Shown here: positions 1-11,590 of the stretch, in pieces
Layout of the letters: each line of letters starts with the position of its first letter
Numbering within the stretch: position 1 is the stretch's first letter
Assembly: GCF_040869045.1 (NCBI RefSeq)
Contig: NC_090323.1
Span: 170,026,083 to 170,090,082, forward strand
Direction: 5' to 3'
From: Eurosta solidaginis
Lineage: Eukaryota > Arthropoda > Insecta > Diptera > Tephritidae
DNA length: 64,000 bases
The notes under the pieces: generated by a model
What the model was told of the DNA's origin: nothing
Seen by the model: the letters and a program-made list of their open reading frames with translations, nothing else
The model's database searches: none
Made by a program: the position numbers and the translations under genes

Positions 1-924
1 ATCTGTTCATTACATTTACATGTAATCCGCATTGGAATGACATCAAAAACAATTTATTTGCAGGACAGTCGACAACCGATCGTCATGACATTACTGCGCG
101 TGTTTTGCGGATTATGGATTTAGCTGTGAAATTATATGTTTTTGGGGAGGTGCGTTGCCATATGTACTCCATCGAATGGCAGAAAAGGGGATTGCCGCAC
201 GCACATATACTAATTTGGCTGGTACATAAAATAACTCCGGATCAAATCGATAACCTTATATCAACTGAAATTCCTGATCACACTGCTGATCCTGAGTTAT
301 TTAAAGTTGTCGTTAAAAACATGATACATGGACCGTGCGGTGAACTAAATGTGAATTCACCATGTATGATTGATGAAAAGTGTTCGAAACGATACCCAAG
401 ACAATTTACTTCCGACACAATAACGGGCAATGACGCATATCCGTTGTATCGACGTAGATCACCTAATGATAATGGCAAAACGGCAACCATTAGAATGCAT
501 AACCAGGAAGTTGAAGTTGATAATCGTTGGGTGGTTCCGTATTGTCCATTATTATCGAAAATATTCAATGCTCATATAAATGTGGAATATTGTAATTCTG
601 TCAAATCCATCAAATATGTTTGCAACTATGTAAATAAAGGGAGCGATATGGCAATTTTCGGTGTTGCTAGTGATAATATAAATGATAAAAATACTCAGTA
701 TCAAATGGGGCGCTATATTAGTAGCAACGAAGCTGTCTGGAGGATTATGTCGTTTCCAATGCACGAAAGACATCTTGCGGTTGTTCACTTGGCTGTACAT
801 CTTGAGAATGGCCAACGTGTTTATTTTAATGTAGCAAATGTATTGGAAAGAGCAGCACAACCACCAGCAACTACGTTAACACCTTTTTTCAAATTATGCG
901 AAACTGATACATTTGTGTTAACTT
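1..924 (+). pseudogene. Helitron Rep (HUH) domain fragment, left copy
   Basis: This is the Rep/helicase-like N-domain of a rolling-circle Helitron transposase, which nicks and joins single-stranded DNA. The open frame contains the HUH motif inside KRGLPHAHIL and, further on, the catalytic tyrosine region YVCNYVNKG. It ends near TTLTPFFKLC, which in Helitrons precedes the helicase. The SF1 helicase domain is absent. At about 924 the sequence switches to a minus-strand gypsy remnant, so the gene is truncated. The 5' part lies outside the window here but can be seen in the right copy (50237 onward), where it is frameshifted. It is non-functional as it stands. Confidence 0.9.
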
Positions 925-2722
925 TGTCTACAAATTCCAGTTTTTACAAGAAAATCAAATTCAGTTTTAGCTACCTTAAATTTGATTGGGTTTAAACGTC
1001 TGGGCTTTGAGAAAGGAAGATTACCTTCTGTAACTAGTCTATGAAATGTGGTATGTTTAAATGGTTTGGAATAATTTGGCCCTATAAGAGAAGGAAATTC
1101 TTTAAACAATTTTGTGTATTGATTTTCTATTGAAAAAATTTTTGGGAGAGAGATGTTACAATAGTACGAAATTGTGTTAACTGATAAATTTGTTAACGGA
1201 TCTATTAAACATTTGTTTTTAATATCAATAAGAAGTCCGTATTTGCATAAAAAATCTGCACCTATAATCGGTTTCGCTATATCAGCAAGCAAAAACACAA
1301 AAGGAAATTCCCGCCTCAAACCTAAATTAACATTTACAATTTTTTTCCATGTGTAAAAATCGTTGAACCATTAGCTGCTGTTAAGATAATATCTGATGAT
1401 TTTTTGTACACGAGAATTTCGAAGCTGGAAGCACTGAAATTTCGGCACCACTATCAATCAAAAACTTTAACTTGTTTTCTTTGTAAAATATAAATAAGCG
1501 ACGAGTTGATATTTCTGAAATTCCGTTATTTGTCGCTGCAACAACGGAACATTTTAGTTTGTTGCATTACTATTTTTTATAAACGCACATTGTTCTTCAC
1601 ATGTTCCTGTTGTTGCTGTAGCAATAAGGTTGCTCCCCGAAGGCTTGGGGAGTGTTATCGATGTAATGGTCCTTTGCCGGATACAGATCCGGTACGCTCC
1701 GGTACCACAGCACCATTAAGGTGCTAGCCCGACCATCTCGGGAACGATTTATGTGGCCACATTAAACCTTCAGGCCATCCCCTCCCTCCCCACCCCCAAG
1801 TTCCATGAGGATCTTGGGGTTGCCAGAGCCTCGTCTGTTAGTGAAACAGGATTCGCCTGGTTCTTCACATCTCCAAGCTTTATTCCCGAATTTGTAATGA
1901 TATCTACATAACCAGTTGGGATTATCACGAGATTTCGAACGATATCTAACAGGACTTCTAAAACTATTTCTACTTGTTGAACGTGATCTTGAATAATTCT
2001 GACTAATTTCTTTCTTAATTTCACTTAATTCCAAAGATAATTTTTGAAAATTTTCACAAATTAAAAATGTTGTCTTAAACAAATTAGTGATAATAGAATT
2101 TTCTCCTTTAGAATTTTGAGAACTATTTATCAAAGCAATTTCATTTTTACTGATAATTTCCCAAATGTTATCAGCTAATTTAGTTAGATCATTTATGTCA
2201 TTGAAATTCGAACTTGTTGAAATTACATTCAAGTTTTTGGGTAATTTTCGCATCCAAAGTTTCTTTAAAATTTCTTGGCTAAAACTAGAACGAGAAAGAT
2301 CGGTAAAATTCCGAAGGTTTGCGGTCACCCATTTCAGAATCGGACAACACTTTATCTAACTTCGCATTCTCACTTAAGGAATGTCTTTCAATCAAAATTT
2401 GTTTTAATGCAGAATATTTATTTATTTCTGGTGGGTTTTGAATAAAATCTAAAATGGTCAGTATGACCTCCTGAGGTAATGCTGTAATAATATACTCGTA
2501 TTTAGTTCTTTCTTGAGTAATTTTTTTGGTATTAAACTGCATCTCAGCATGTATTAACCATTCTTCAGGACAATTTGTCCAAAACTGAGGAAGTTTTACA
2601 TGAGTAGAAAAAATTTCGTTATTGTTTCGATTCGCATATGGATTTATTAGGCCATTTTGCGAGGAAACATCTTCTAAATCAATAAGCGAATCGTTAACCC
2701 GATGTGTTGGTGTATGATACAT
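925..2722 (-). pseudogene. Ty3/gypsy (mag-like) gag-protease-RT remnant, left copy
   Basis: Read on the minus strand from the ATG at 2722. The gag N-terminus (2722-2285) has the VKLPQFW...EEWL pattern of mag-like gag proteins. A second gag piece (2328 down to 1870) ends in an RS-rich stretch and the LCRYHYKFGNKAWRCEEP zinc-binding-like motif. Next is a retropepsin with LIDSGAEISVLP (about 1450) and IIGADFL, and then the start of reverse transcriptase with FSKPRRLNPIKF, cut off at about 925 against the Helitron. Frameshifts separate the two gag pieces and occur within protease. A 257-bp insertion interrupts gag. RT palm, RNase H and integrase are missing. Family placement is by motif resemblance. 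Confidence 0.85.
1603..1859. mobile_element. SINE-like short element with 11-bp target duplication (left copy)
   Basis: A 257-bp GC-rich insertion inside gag is flanked by an exact 11-bp duplication, GTTCTTCACAT, at 1592-1602 and 1860-1870. One end is a CAA/TTG-rich tail (about 1606-1622). The interior has several small inverted pairs, for example CTCCCCGAAGGCTTGGGGAG and CACCATTAAGGTG. It has no coding capacity. The size and target duplication fit insertion by LINE machinery. I see no clear tRNA head, so the class is inferred. Confidence 0.75.
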
Positions 2723-3490
2723 AATAAATTAAATTAATTGAAATAAATTCTCAAAAGTAGACGTTATTGGTGATAATTAAAAATAATATTTAAGATCTCT
2801 GGAAAAGAGCGTTTACAATTTAAAATTTTTACCAGATAAAAATAAAATAAATCTTTATTATTGACCAAAAGAAAAATTTATAGTAGCAAATTTTTATCTG
2901 AGTTACTGAATTACACAAAAGTGATATTAAACTAGAAAAAGAATGACAATAATACGTAAATGATATTATTATAAAACAATATCATATCAATTCGCATATC
3001 ACTGAATGAAATATAATAGGTTTATCAATATATAATTTTTGTAAATAAATAGTTACGTATTGCTCTTATGTTGGCTTTTCTGTTGTTATTTTGATTGTTG
3101 TTATAAATATTGATGTAAATTTAATGTTATATCAGTTTCATACATTTGTTTTTTCTGTTGTTGCCAATTGTAGATACGTTTGTTTCGATTACAAGCTCAA
3201 AATGCACAATATATACGTTTCAGTTTCCTTATTTATTTATCTCTATTTTTGTTACTTCTCACTAACTTTTAATAGTCTTGCATCACCAACTTTCGACTTT
3301 CGTTCTAAATTTTTATTTTCAATTTTGAATTTCAAGCAATCAATTTTCTTTTCTTTTAAAATAACGTTTCATTTGCCAAACTCTTAAATAACTTCAAAAC
3401 TTATATTTCTTTCATTTATTTTAATGTACGCATATGTTCCAATTTTTATTGTTTCTATTTCTGTCACATTTTCAAATTTTGACTTCTATT
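2723..3490. other. AT-rich non-coding stretch upstream of the gypsy gag
   Basis: There is no supportable gene here. It lies on the 5' side of the minus-strand gag and may hold the leader or an eroded LTR, but I could not match it to a second LTR. A 98-residue plus-strand open frame (3091-3387) has low-complexity composition and looks accidental. Confidence 0.5.
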
Positions 3491-5428
3491 TTTATACTCA
3501 GTTGAGCAGAGCTCACAGAGTATATTAAGTTTGATTGGATGACGGTTGGTTGTACAGGTATAAAGGAATCGAGATAGATATAGACTTCCATATATCAAAA
3601 AAATCAGGATCGTAAAAAAATTTGATTGAGCCATGTCCGTCCGTCCGTCCGTTAACACGATAACTTGAGTAAATTTTGAGGTAAATTGATGAAATTTGGT
3701 ATGTAGTTTCCTGGGCACTCATCTCAGATCGCTATTTAAAATGAACGATATCGGACTATAACCACGTCCACTTTTTTGATATCGAAAATTTCGAAAAACT
3801 GAAAAATTGCGATAATTCATTGCCAAAGACGGATAAAGCGATGAAACTTGGTAGGTGGGTTAACCTTATAACGCATAATAGAATATTAGTAAGATTTTGG
3901 ACAATGGGCGTGGCACCGCCCACTTTTAAAAGAAGGTAATTTAAAATTTTGCAAGCTGTAATTTGGCAGTCGTTGAAGATATCATGATGAAATTTGGCAG
4001 GAACGTTACTCCTATTACTATATGTACGCTTAATAAAAATTAGCAAAATCGGAGAAGGACCACGCCCACTTTTAAAAAAATTTTTTTTTAAGTAAAAATT
4101 TAACAAAAAATTTAATATCTTTGCAGTATATAAGTAAATTATATCAACATTCAACTCCATAATTATATGGTGCAACAAAATACAAAAATAAAAGAAAATT
4201 TCAAAATGGGCGTGGCTCCGCCCTTTTTCATTTAATTTGTCTAGGATACTTTTAATGCCATAAGTCGAACAAAAATTTACCAATCCTTTTGAAATTTGGT
4301 AGGAGCATAGATATTATGACGTTAACTGTTTTCTGTGAAAATGGGCGAAATCGGTTGAAGCCACGCCCAGTTTTTAAACACAGTCATCCGTCTGTCCTTC
4401 CGCATGGCCGTTAACATGATAACTTGAGCAAAAATCGACATATCTTTACTGAACTTAGTTCACGGACTTATCTGAACTCACCTTATCTTGGTATAAAAAA
4501 TGAACGAAATCCGACTATGAGCACGGCCACTTTTTCGATATCGAAAATTTCGAAAAATGAAAAAAATGCCATAGTTGTATACCAAATATGAAAAGAGGGA
4601 TGAAACATGGTAATTGCATTGGTTTATTGACGCGAAATATAACTTTAGAAAAAACTTTGTAAAATGGTTGTGACACCTACCATATTAAGTAGAAGAAAAT
4701 GAAAAAGTTCTGCAGGGCGAAATAAAGAACCCTTGAAATCTTGGCAGGTATTACATATATAAATAAATTAGCGGTATCCAACAGATGATGTTCTGGGTCA
4801 CCCTGGTCCACATTTTGGTCGATATCTGGAAAACGCCTTCACATACACAACTGCCACCACTCCCTTTTAAAGCTCTCATTAATACCTTTAATTTGATACC
4901 AATATCGTACAAACACATTCTAGAGTCACCCCTGGTCCACCTTTATGGCGATATCTCGAAAAGGCGTCCACGTATAGAACTAAGCCCCACGCCCTTTTAA
5001 AATACTCATTAAAACTTTTCATTTGATACCCATATCGTACAAACACATTCTAGAGTCACCCCTGGTCCACCTTTATGGCGATATTTCGAGACGGCGTCCA
5101 CCTATGGAAATAAGGATTACTCCCTTTGAAAATACTCATTAACACCTTTCATTTGATACCCATATCGTACAAACAAATTCTAGAGTCAACCCTGATCCAC
5201 CTTTATGGCGATATCCCTAAATGGCGTCCACCTATAGAACTATGGCCCACTCCCTCATAAAATACTCTTTAATGCCTTTCATTTGATACACATGTCATAC
5301 AAACACATTCCAGGGCTTCCCTCGGTACATTTTCCTGCATGGTTATTTTCCCTTATGTTGTCACCATAGCTCTCAACTGAGTATGTAATATTCGGGTACA
5401 CCCGAACTTAACCTTCCTTACTTGTTTT
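3491..5428 (+). mobile_element. HINE/DINE-1-like non-autonomous Helentron, left copy
   Basis: The element begins with TATACTCAGTTGAG and ends with CTCAACTGAGTATG, a hairpin (ATTCGGGTACACCCGAA) and the terminal CTTACTTG. These subterminal inverted repeats and the 3' hairpin are the hallmarks of Helentron-associated elements. A GTCY microsatellite lies at 3643-3655, with a second such motif near 4385. The 3' half holds about four 130-bp tandem units (about 4790-5330). Open frames across the units are not genes. Full-size relatives occur at 7584-10957 (inverted) and 15926-19720. Confidence 0.85.
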
Positions 5429-5995
5429 AACTTCATATTGTATATTTTTTTTTCTTTTTTAACTTTCATTTACAATATCATATTCTTGTTCGCAAATTTT
5501 AATAATTTTTATTTCCTGCCAAATTTGTTTTGTCATAGGTGTTAGGAATTTGTTTTGTAGCCTTGTCGCAGCATTCACTTTTTGTATTTTGGTATCAATG
5601 AAATTCTCAATTCTTTTGTTTTTTTTTATTTATTTTGTTATACACCAATTTCACGGTAAAGATGATAATGGATGGTAAAGGTGATGGTCAGGGGGAATTC
5701 GAATCAGCGTTGTAATTATTAGGCAAGATCGCCAATTGTAGTTATATGAATAACTTGGTTGGTTAAAATATTTTTATATTTAATTTAAATCGTTTCTATC
5801 GAACCCAATTTTTTATGTCATGAAAACTTTTGATAATTACAAAATCACTATTGAAAATTAAAATATTGGTAAAACATATTAAAATTACAAAGTTCAAAGT
5901 AACTTAAGCACTACGTTAAATGAAAATAATAAGAACCCTACATAGTGATATAGAAGTATTACATATATGCTCTAAGCTCTACGCATTGGTGCGGT
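5429..5995. other. AT-rich non-coding interval
   Basis: No gene is visible. The T-run near 5620-5630 is one base longer in the right copy. The last 8 bases (5988-5995) are the left target duplication of the hAT element. Confidence 0.6.
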
Positions 5996-7194
5996 CAGTG
6001 CACGGACTTTTAAAAAGAGAATGTTCGTAGGCGAAAAATTAAAATAGTGGTAGAAGTTGGTAGATTTTTTTTTTTTTTTTTTTCAAGAAAACAATAGCTA
6101 CATTTTATATTTGTACAAAACAATTCATATTTTATTGTAAAACAGATAAAGCACATTTCACGGAAATAACACTTAAAAAAAATGTAAACAAAACAAAAAA
6201 ATGCATTTAAATTTGTATATACATAGCTAATGCCCATATCATACTTTCTTCTTTCCTGTATTTTGAGCTTGAAATCTGAGGAAACTTTACCGATACGTCT
6301 CATTACAACAACAATTTTCCAATGTACCAGTATTTTTCTGCCACAAAATAACTGACTTTGGCATGTTATCGTTTACTTAAACATTTTTTTATTTTCGTTC
6401 AAAATTATTCATAAAAAACTGAAGAAAATATAGCAGGAAAATATTTGCTACACATCTTTCATAAACAAATTTATTTGTTGTTTGAATTTGTGTACAAATT
6501 TTTCAAAATAAAAACCGAATTTCAACAAAAAAATTGTCAGAAAAAAACAAAAGAAAAATCTAGTTCCATATGGGTGTTATTAAATACAAGGAATAAAATC
6601 ACATTCTACAAAGTAAAATTTTTTATACAATTTTATTAATTTAATTGGAGGCTGAAATAAAGTCCGTCCGATACAATACTCTTTTATTAATATTTGATTG
6701 GAAATGCTTGAAATTTTTAATCCATTACGCTTAACGGTTTTTATGTCGTTCATTATAGCTGCGGCTGCACTACTGTGAGATAATATTGCTAAGGAACACA
6801 TTTATTCACTCAAATTTTCTTTTAGATGACCCTTTTCAGTTCCCAATTTTATCCATCCTTTAAAAATATCGTCGGAAAATATCTTTTCTATTATTTCTTT
6901 ATCATATAACATTAATGATCGCCATTCGTTGTTAAGAATTTCCATGGAAGTCTTGTGAAATGGAAAACTTTAAGTAAGGGAACAATCATTGTCATTTGAC
7001 TAGAATTAATATTTTTTTCATCAACATTTTCTAAAAGGTGTAACTTTTAGCCTTCGAAATTGAGTCGTTTCGTACTTTCCTTACAAAGGCAAATGTTGGT
7101 AGATTTTTGGGCTTTGGTGGTAGAAGTGGTAGAAAATGAAAATGGGCTAAAAAGTTGGTAGATCTACCAATAAAGTGGTAAAGTCCGTGCACTG
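5996..7194 (-). mobile_element. Defective hAT-superfamily DNA transposon, left copy
   Basis: The inverted termini are exact: CAGTGCACGGACTTT at 5996-6010 and its complement at 7180-7194. The flanking octamers are GGTGCGGT (5988-5995) and GGTGGGGT (7195-7202), an 8-bp target duplication with one mismatch. Both features are typical of hAT elements. Subterminal GGTAGAAG/TTGGTAGA motifs recur near both ends, as expected of transposase binding sites. At 1.2 kb the element is too short for a full transposase, and only the C-terminus is recognisable. Confidence 0.88.
6580..6990 (-). pseudogene. hAT transposase C-terminal remnant, left copy
   Basis: Minus-strand conceptual translation gives a degraded stretch followed by LAILSHSSAAAAIMNDIKTV and KRNGL. 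This corresponds to the hAT C-terminal dimerisation block, usually of the form LP.S.A..ER.FS...K.RN.L. A stop separates the upstream piece (about 6990-6805) from the 73-residue frame at 6801-6580. The DDE core and BED finger are not present, so no active enzyme is encoded. Assignment rests on this one block and on the hAT termini around it. Confidence 0.65.
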
Positions 7195-7489
7195 GGTGGG
7201 GTGCTGAGATGTGCTCTATTTATTTATTTTTTAAATCACCCATTAATTATTTTTTTTTATACATTTTGATTTTACACTCACTTTTCACTACTTTACGCTC
7301 TTTATCATTATGCCTTTTCTACACTGTTTCGCGCCTACAAAAGGGAGGTTGCAATTAACTTTTTTCCTTTTATTTTACACTTTGTGCACCTCCCACTTAA
7401 ATGTGCTCGCTGGTATACAATTACTTCTTTCCCTTTTATCTATATCGACATTTTTTATTAAAAACTTTCCACCTTAATTAAAATATTAG
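7195..7489. other. Non-coding interval
   Basis: It begins with the right hAT target duplication. I see no gene, RNA or recognisable repeat. Confidence 0.6.
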
Positions 7490-7583
7490 TAGAGGGACTC
7501 ATGTAACCTTATAAATGCCCTATAAAATGTGTAAACGTATAAATTTATCTAGTGCGTAAGCGAGCTGTCAAATTTTGTATGAA

Positions 7584-10500
7584 CAAGTAAGGAAGGTTAA
7601 GTTCGGGTGTAACCGAACATTACATACTCAGTTGAGAGCTATGGTGGCAACATAAGGGAAAATAACCAAGTAGGAAAATGAACCGAGGGTAATCCTGGAA
7701 TGTGTTTGTATGACATGCGTATCAAATGAAAGGCATTAAAGAGTATTTTATGAGGGAGTGGGCCATAGTTCTATAGGTGGACGTCATTTAGGGATATAGC
7801 CATAAAGGTGGATCAGGGTTGACTCTAGAATGCTTTTGTACGATATGGGTATCAAATGAAAGGTGTTAATGAGTATTTTAAAAGGGAGTAATCCTTAGTT
7901 CCATAGGTTGACGCCGTTTCGAGATATCGCCATAAAGGTGGACCAGGGGTGACCCTAGAATTTGTTTGTACAATATGGGCATCAAACGAATGGTGTTAAT
8001 GAGTATTTTAAAAGGGAGTGGGCCTTAGTTCTATAGGTGGATGCCGTTTCGAAATATCGCCATAAAAGTGGACCAGGGGTGACTCTAGAATGTGTTTGTA
8101 CGATATGGGTATCAAATTAAAGGTATTAATGAGGGTTTTAAAAGCGAGTGGTGGTTGTTGTATAGGTGGCCGCCTTTTCGAGATATCGCCATAAAGGTGG
8201 ACCAGGGGTGACTCTAGAATGCGTTTGTACGATATGGGTATCAAATGAAAGGTGTTAATGAGTATTTTAAAAGGGAGTAATCCTTAGTTCCATAATTGGA
8301 CGCCGTTTCGAGATATCGCCATAAAGGTGGACCAGGGGTGACCCTAGAATTTGTTTGTACAATATGGGTATCAAAAGAAAGGTGTTAATGAGTATTTTAA
8401 AAGGGAGTAATCCTTAGTTCCATAGGTGGACGCCGTTTCGAGATATCGCCATAAAGGTTGGCCAGGGGTGACTCTAGAATTCGTTTGTGCAATATGGTTA
8501 TCAAAAGAAAGGTGTTAATGAGTATTTTAAAAGGGAGTAATCCTTAGTTCCATAGGTGGACGCCGTTTCGAGATATCGTCATAAAGGTGGACCAGGGTGA
8601 CCCTAGAATTTGTTTGTACAATATGGGTATCAAAAGAAAGATGTTAATGAGTATTTTAAAAGGGAGTAATCCTTAGTTCCATAGGTGGACGCCGTTTCGA
8701 GATATCGCCATAAAGGTGGACCAGGGGTGACCCTAGAATATGTTTGTACAATATGGGCATCAAACGAAAGGTGTTAATGAGTATTTTAAAAGGGAGTGGG
8801 CCTTAGTTCTATAGGTGGAGGCCGTTTCGAAATATCGCCACAAACGTGGACCAGGGGTGACTCTAGAATGTGTTTGTACGATATGGGTATCAAATTAAAG
8901 ATATTAATGAGGGTTTTAAAAGGGAGTGGTGGTTGTTGTATAGGTGGTCGCATTTTCGAGATATCGTCATAAAGGTGGACCAGGGGTGACCCTAGAATTT
9001 GTTTGTACAATATGGGTATCAAAAGAAAGGTGTTAATGAGTATTTTAAAAGGTAGTAATCCTTAGTTCCATATGTGGACGCCGTTTCGAGATATCGCCAT
9101 AAAGGTGGGCCAGGGGTGACTCTAGAATTCGTTTGTGCAATATGGGTATCAAACGAAAGGAGTTAATGAGTATATTAAAAGGGAGTGGGCCTTAGTTCTA
9201 TAGGTGGACGCCTTTTCGAGGTATCGAAATAAAGGTGGACCAGGGGTGACTCTAGACTTTGTTTGTGCGATATGGGTATCAAATTAAAGGTGTTAATGAG
9301 TATTTTTAAAAGGGAGTGGGCCTTCGCTCTATAGGTGTTCGCCTTTTCGAGATATCGCCATAAAGGTGGACCAGGGGTGACTTTAGAATATGTTTGTACG
9401 ATATGGGTATCAAATGAAAGGTGTTAATGAGTATTTTAAAAGGGCGTGGGGCTTAGTTCTATAGGTGGACGCCTTTTCGAGATATCGCCATAAAGGTGAA
9501 CCAGGGGTGACTCTAGAATGAGTTTGTACGATATGGGTATCAAATTAAAGGCATTAATGAGAGTTTTAAAAGGGAGTGGTGGTAGTTGTATATGTGAAGG
9601 CGTTTTCCAGATATCGACCAAAATGTGGACCAGGGTTACCCAGAACATTATCTGTTGGATACCGCTAATTTATTTATATATGTAATACCTGCCAAGATTT
9701 TAAGGGTTTTTTATTTCGCCCTGCAGAACTTTTTCATTTTCTTCTACATAATATGGTAGGTGTCACAACCATTTTATAAAGTTTTTTCTAAAGTTATATT
9801 TCGCGTCAATAAAACAATCCAATTACCTTACCATGTTTCATCCCTCTTTTCGTATTTGGTATAGAATTTTGGCATTTTTTTCCTTTTTCGTAATTTTCGA
9901 TATCGAAAAAGTGGGCGTGGTCATAGTCGGATTTCGTTCGTTTTTCATACCAAGGTAAAGTGAGTTCAAGTAAGCACGTGAACTAAGTTCATTAAAGATA
10001 TGTCGATTTTTGCTCAAGTTATCGTGTTAACGGCCATGCGGAAGGACAGACGGACGACTGTGTATAAAAACTGGGCGTGGCATCAACCGATTTCGCCCAT
10101 TTTCACAGAAAACAGTTAACGTCATAAAATCTATGCCCCTACCAAATTTCAAAAGGATTGGTTAATTTTTGTTCGACTTATGGCGTTAAAAGTATCCTAG
10201 ACAAATTAAATGAAAAAGCGCGGAGCCACGCCCATTTTGAAATTTTCTTTTATTTTTGTATTTTGTTGCACCACATCATTACTAAAGTTGAATGTTGACA
10301 TAATTTACTTATATACTGTAAAGATATTAAATTTTTTGTTAAAATTTTACTTTAAAAAAATTTTTTTTTTAAAAGTGGGCGTGGTCCTTCTCCGATTTTG
10401 CTAATTTTTATTAAGCGTACATATAGTAATAGGAGTAACGTTCCTGCCAAATTTCATCATGATATCTTCAACGACTGCCAAATTACAGCTTGCAAATTTT

Positions 10501-10957
10501 TAAATTACCTTCTTTTAAAAGTGGGCGGTGCCACGCCCATTGTGCAAAATTTTACTAATTTTCTATTCTGCGTCATAAGTTCAACTCATGTACCAAGTTT
10601 AGTCGCTTTATCTATCTTTTGTAATGAATTATCGCACTTTTTCGGTTTTTCGAAATTTTCGATATCGAAAAAGTGGGCGTGGTTATAGTCCGATATCGTT
10701 GATTTTAAATAGCGATCTGAGATGAGCGCTCAGGAACCTACATACCAAATTTCATCAAGATACCTCAAAATTTACTCAAGTTATCGTGTTAACGGACGGA
10801 CAGACGGACGGACATGGCTCAATCAAATTTTTTTTCGATCCTGATTATTTTGATATATGGAAGTCTATATCTATCTCGATTCCTTTATATATGTACAACC
10901 AACCGTTATCCAATCAAACTTAATATACTCTGTGAGCTCTGCTCAACTGAGTATAAA
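7584..10957 (-). mobile_element. HINE with long 130-bp repeat array, inverted, inserted in the MITE
   Basis: On the minus strand it starts TATACTCAGTTGAGC near 10955 and ends with the GTTCGGGTGTAACCGAAC hairpin (about 7602-7619) and CTTACTTG. The central tandem repeat has about 14-15 units of about 130 bp at roughly 7730-9650. The GTCY microsatellite lies at about 10794-10813. Compared with the intact MITE, it sits inside a run of five A/T bases with no other sequence change, which is the TT-target behaviour described for Helentrons. Open frames in the repeats are not genes. Confidence 0.87.
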
Positions 10958-11590
10958 AATCATTTACGCAATTTGTATAAATTTACGCGCACATTGTATG
11001 CATGTATGTATGCATGTATGTATGTATGTATGTATTTATTTGAAAATTTGTTCCTAGCACAACAATTTTGACAAATTATTTAACAGTGCTAGTCATGAAT
11101 AGCATAAGCTATAAAAATTGAACATTTATAATAATAATAAATTAGATTAATCCAATTAAATTAAGTATAACGTATAATAGTGAAATATTTATGTATGTAA
11201 ATGTAAATCTTAAAACTAAAGAAAAGTAATTAATAAATAAATATTAAAAGACAGCAGAAGTGATGATAACCTTTGGCTGGTTATAGATCGAATAGTATTT
11301 AACAAATAAAGAAAGAAGACACAGAGATAGGAAAAGGACTTAGAAATGAACATTTTAACAACAACAATTTGAGATCCAGTTTAAGAGTCGTTAAAAAATG
11401 ATGTTAGCTCTTTTTTGAAGTGCAGACCATTACTTAAGAGTCGAAGACTTGTAGGTAGGGAGTTCCAAAGACGTATTGCAGTAACAAAGAATTGGCGCTC
11501 AGGGGTTAGCGTGCGGTATCTAATGTGCTTAAGAAGAAGCAACGATCTTGATGATTGCAGAAAACTAAGCTTACGATATAGATAGTCAGG

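Noticed and set aside
552..860. Opposite-strand frames inside the Helitron Rep region (278-568, 552-860 and right-copy equivalents)
   Set aside because: They are shadows of the Helitron frame, with no domain of their own.
3091..3387. 98-codon plus-strand frame, also at 54302-54598
   Set aside because: Phe/Ser/Tyr-rich translation of AT-rich sequence upstream of a retroelement gag on the other strand. No domain.
2723..5995. A 5' LTR for the gypsy remnant
   Set aside because: I looked for paired LTR-like ends and a primer-binding site upstream of the gag start and found no convincing match, so none is annotated.
10814..11071. Small plus-strand frames at the HINE-LINE junction
   Set aside because: They cross element boundaries and a (TATG)n microsatellite and repeat in the right copy only because of the duplication.
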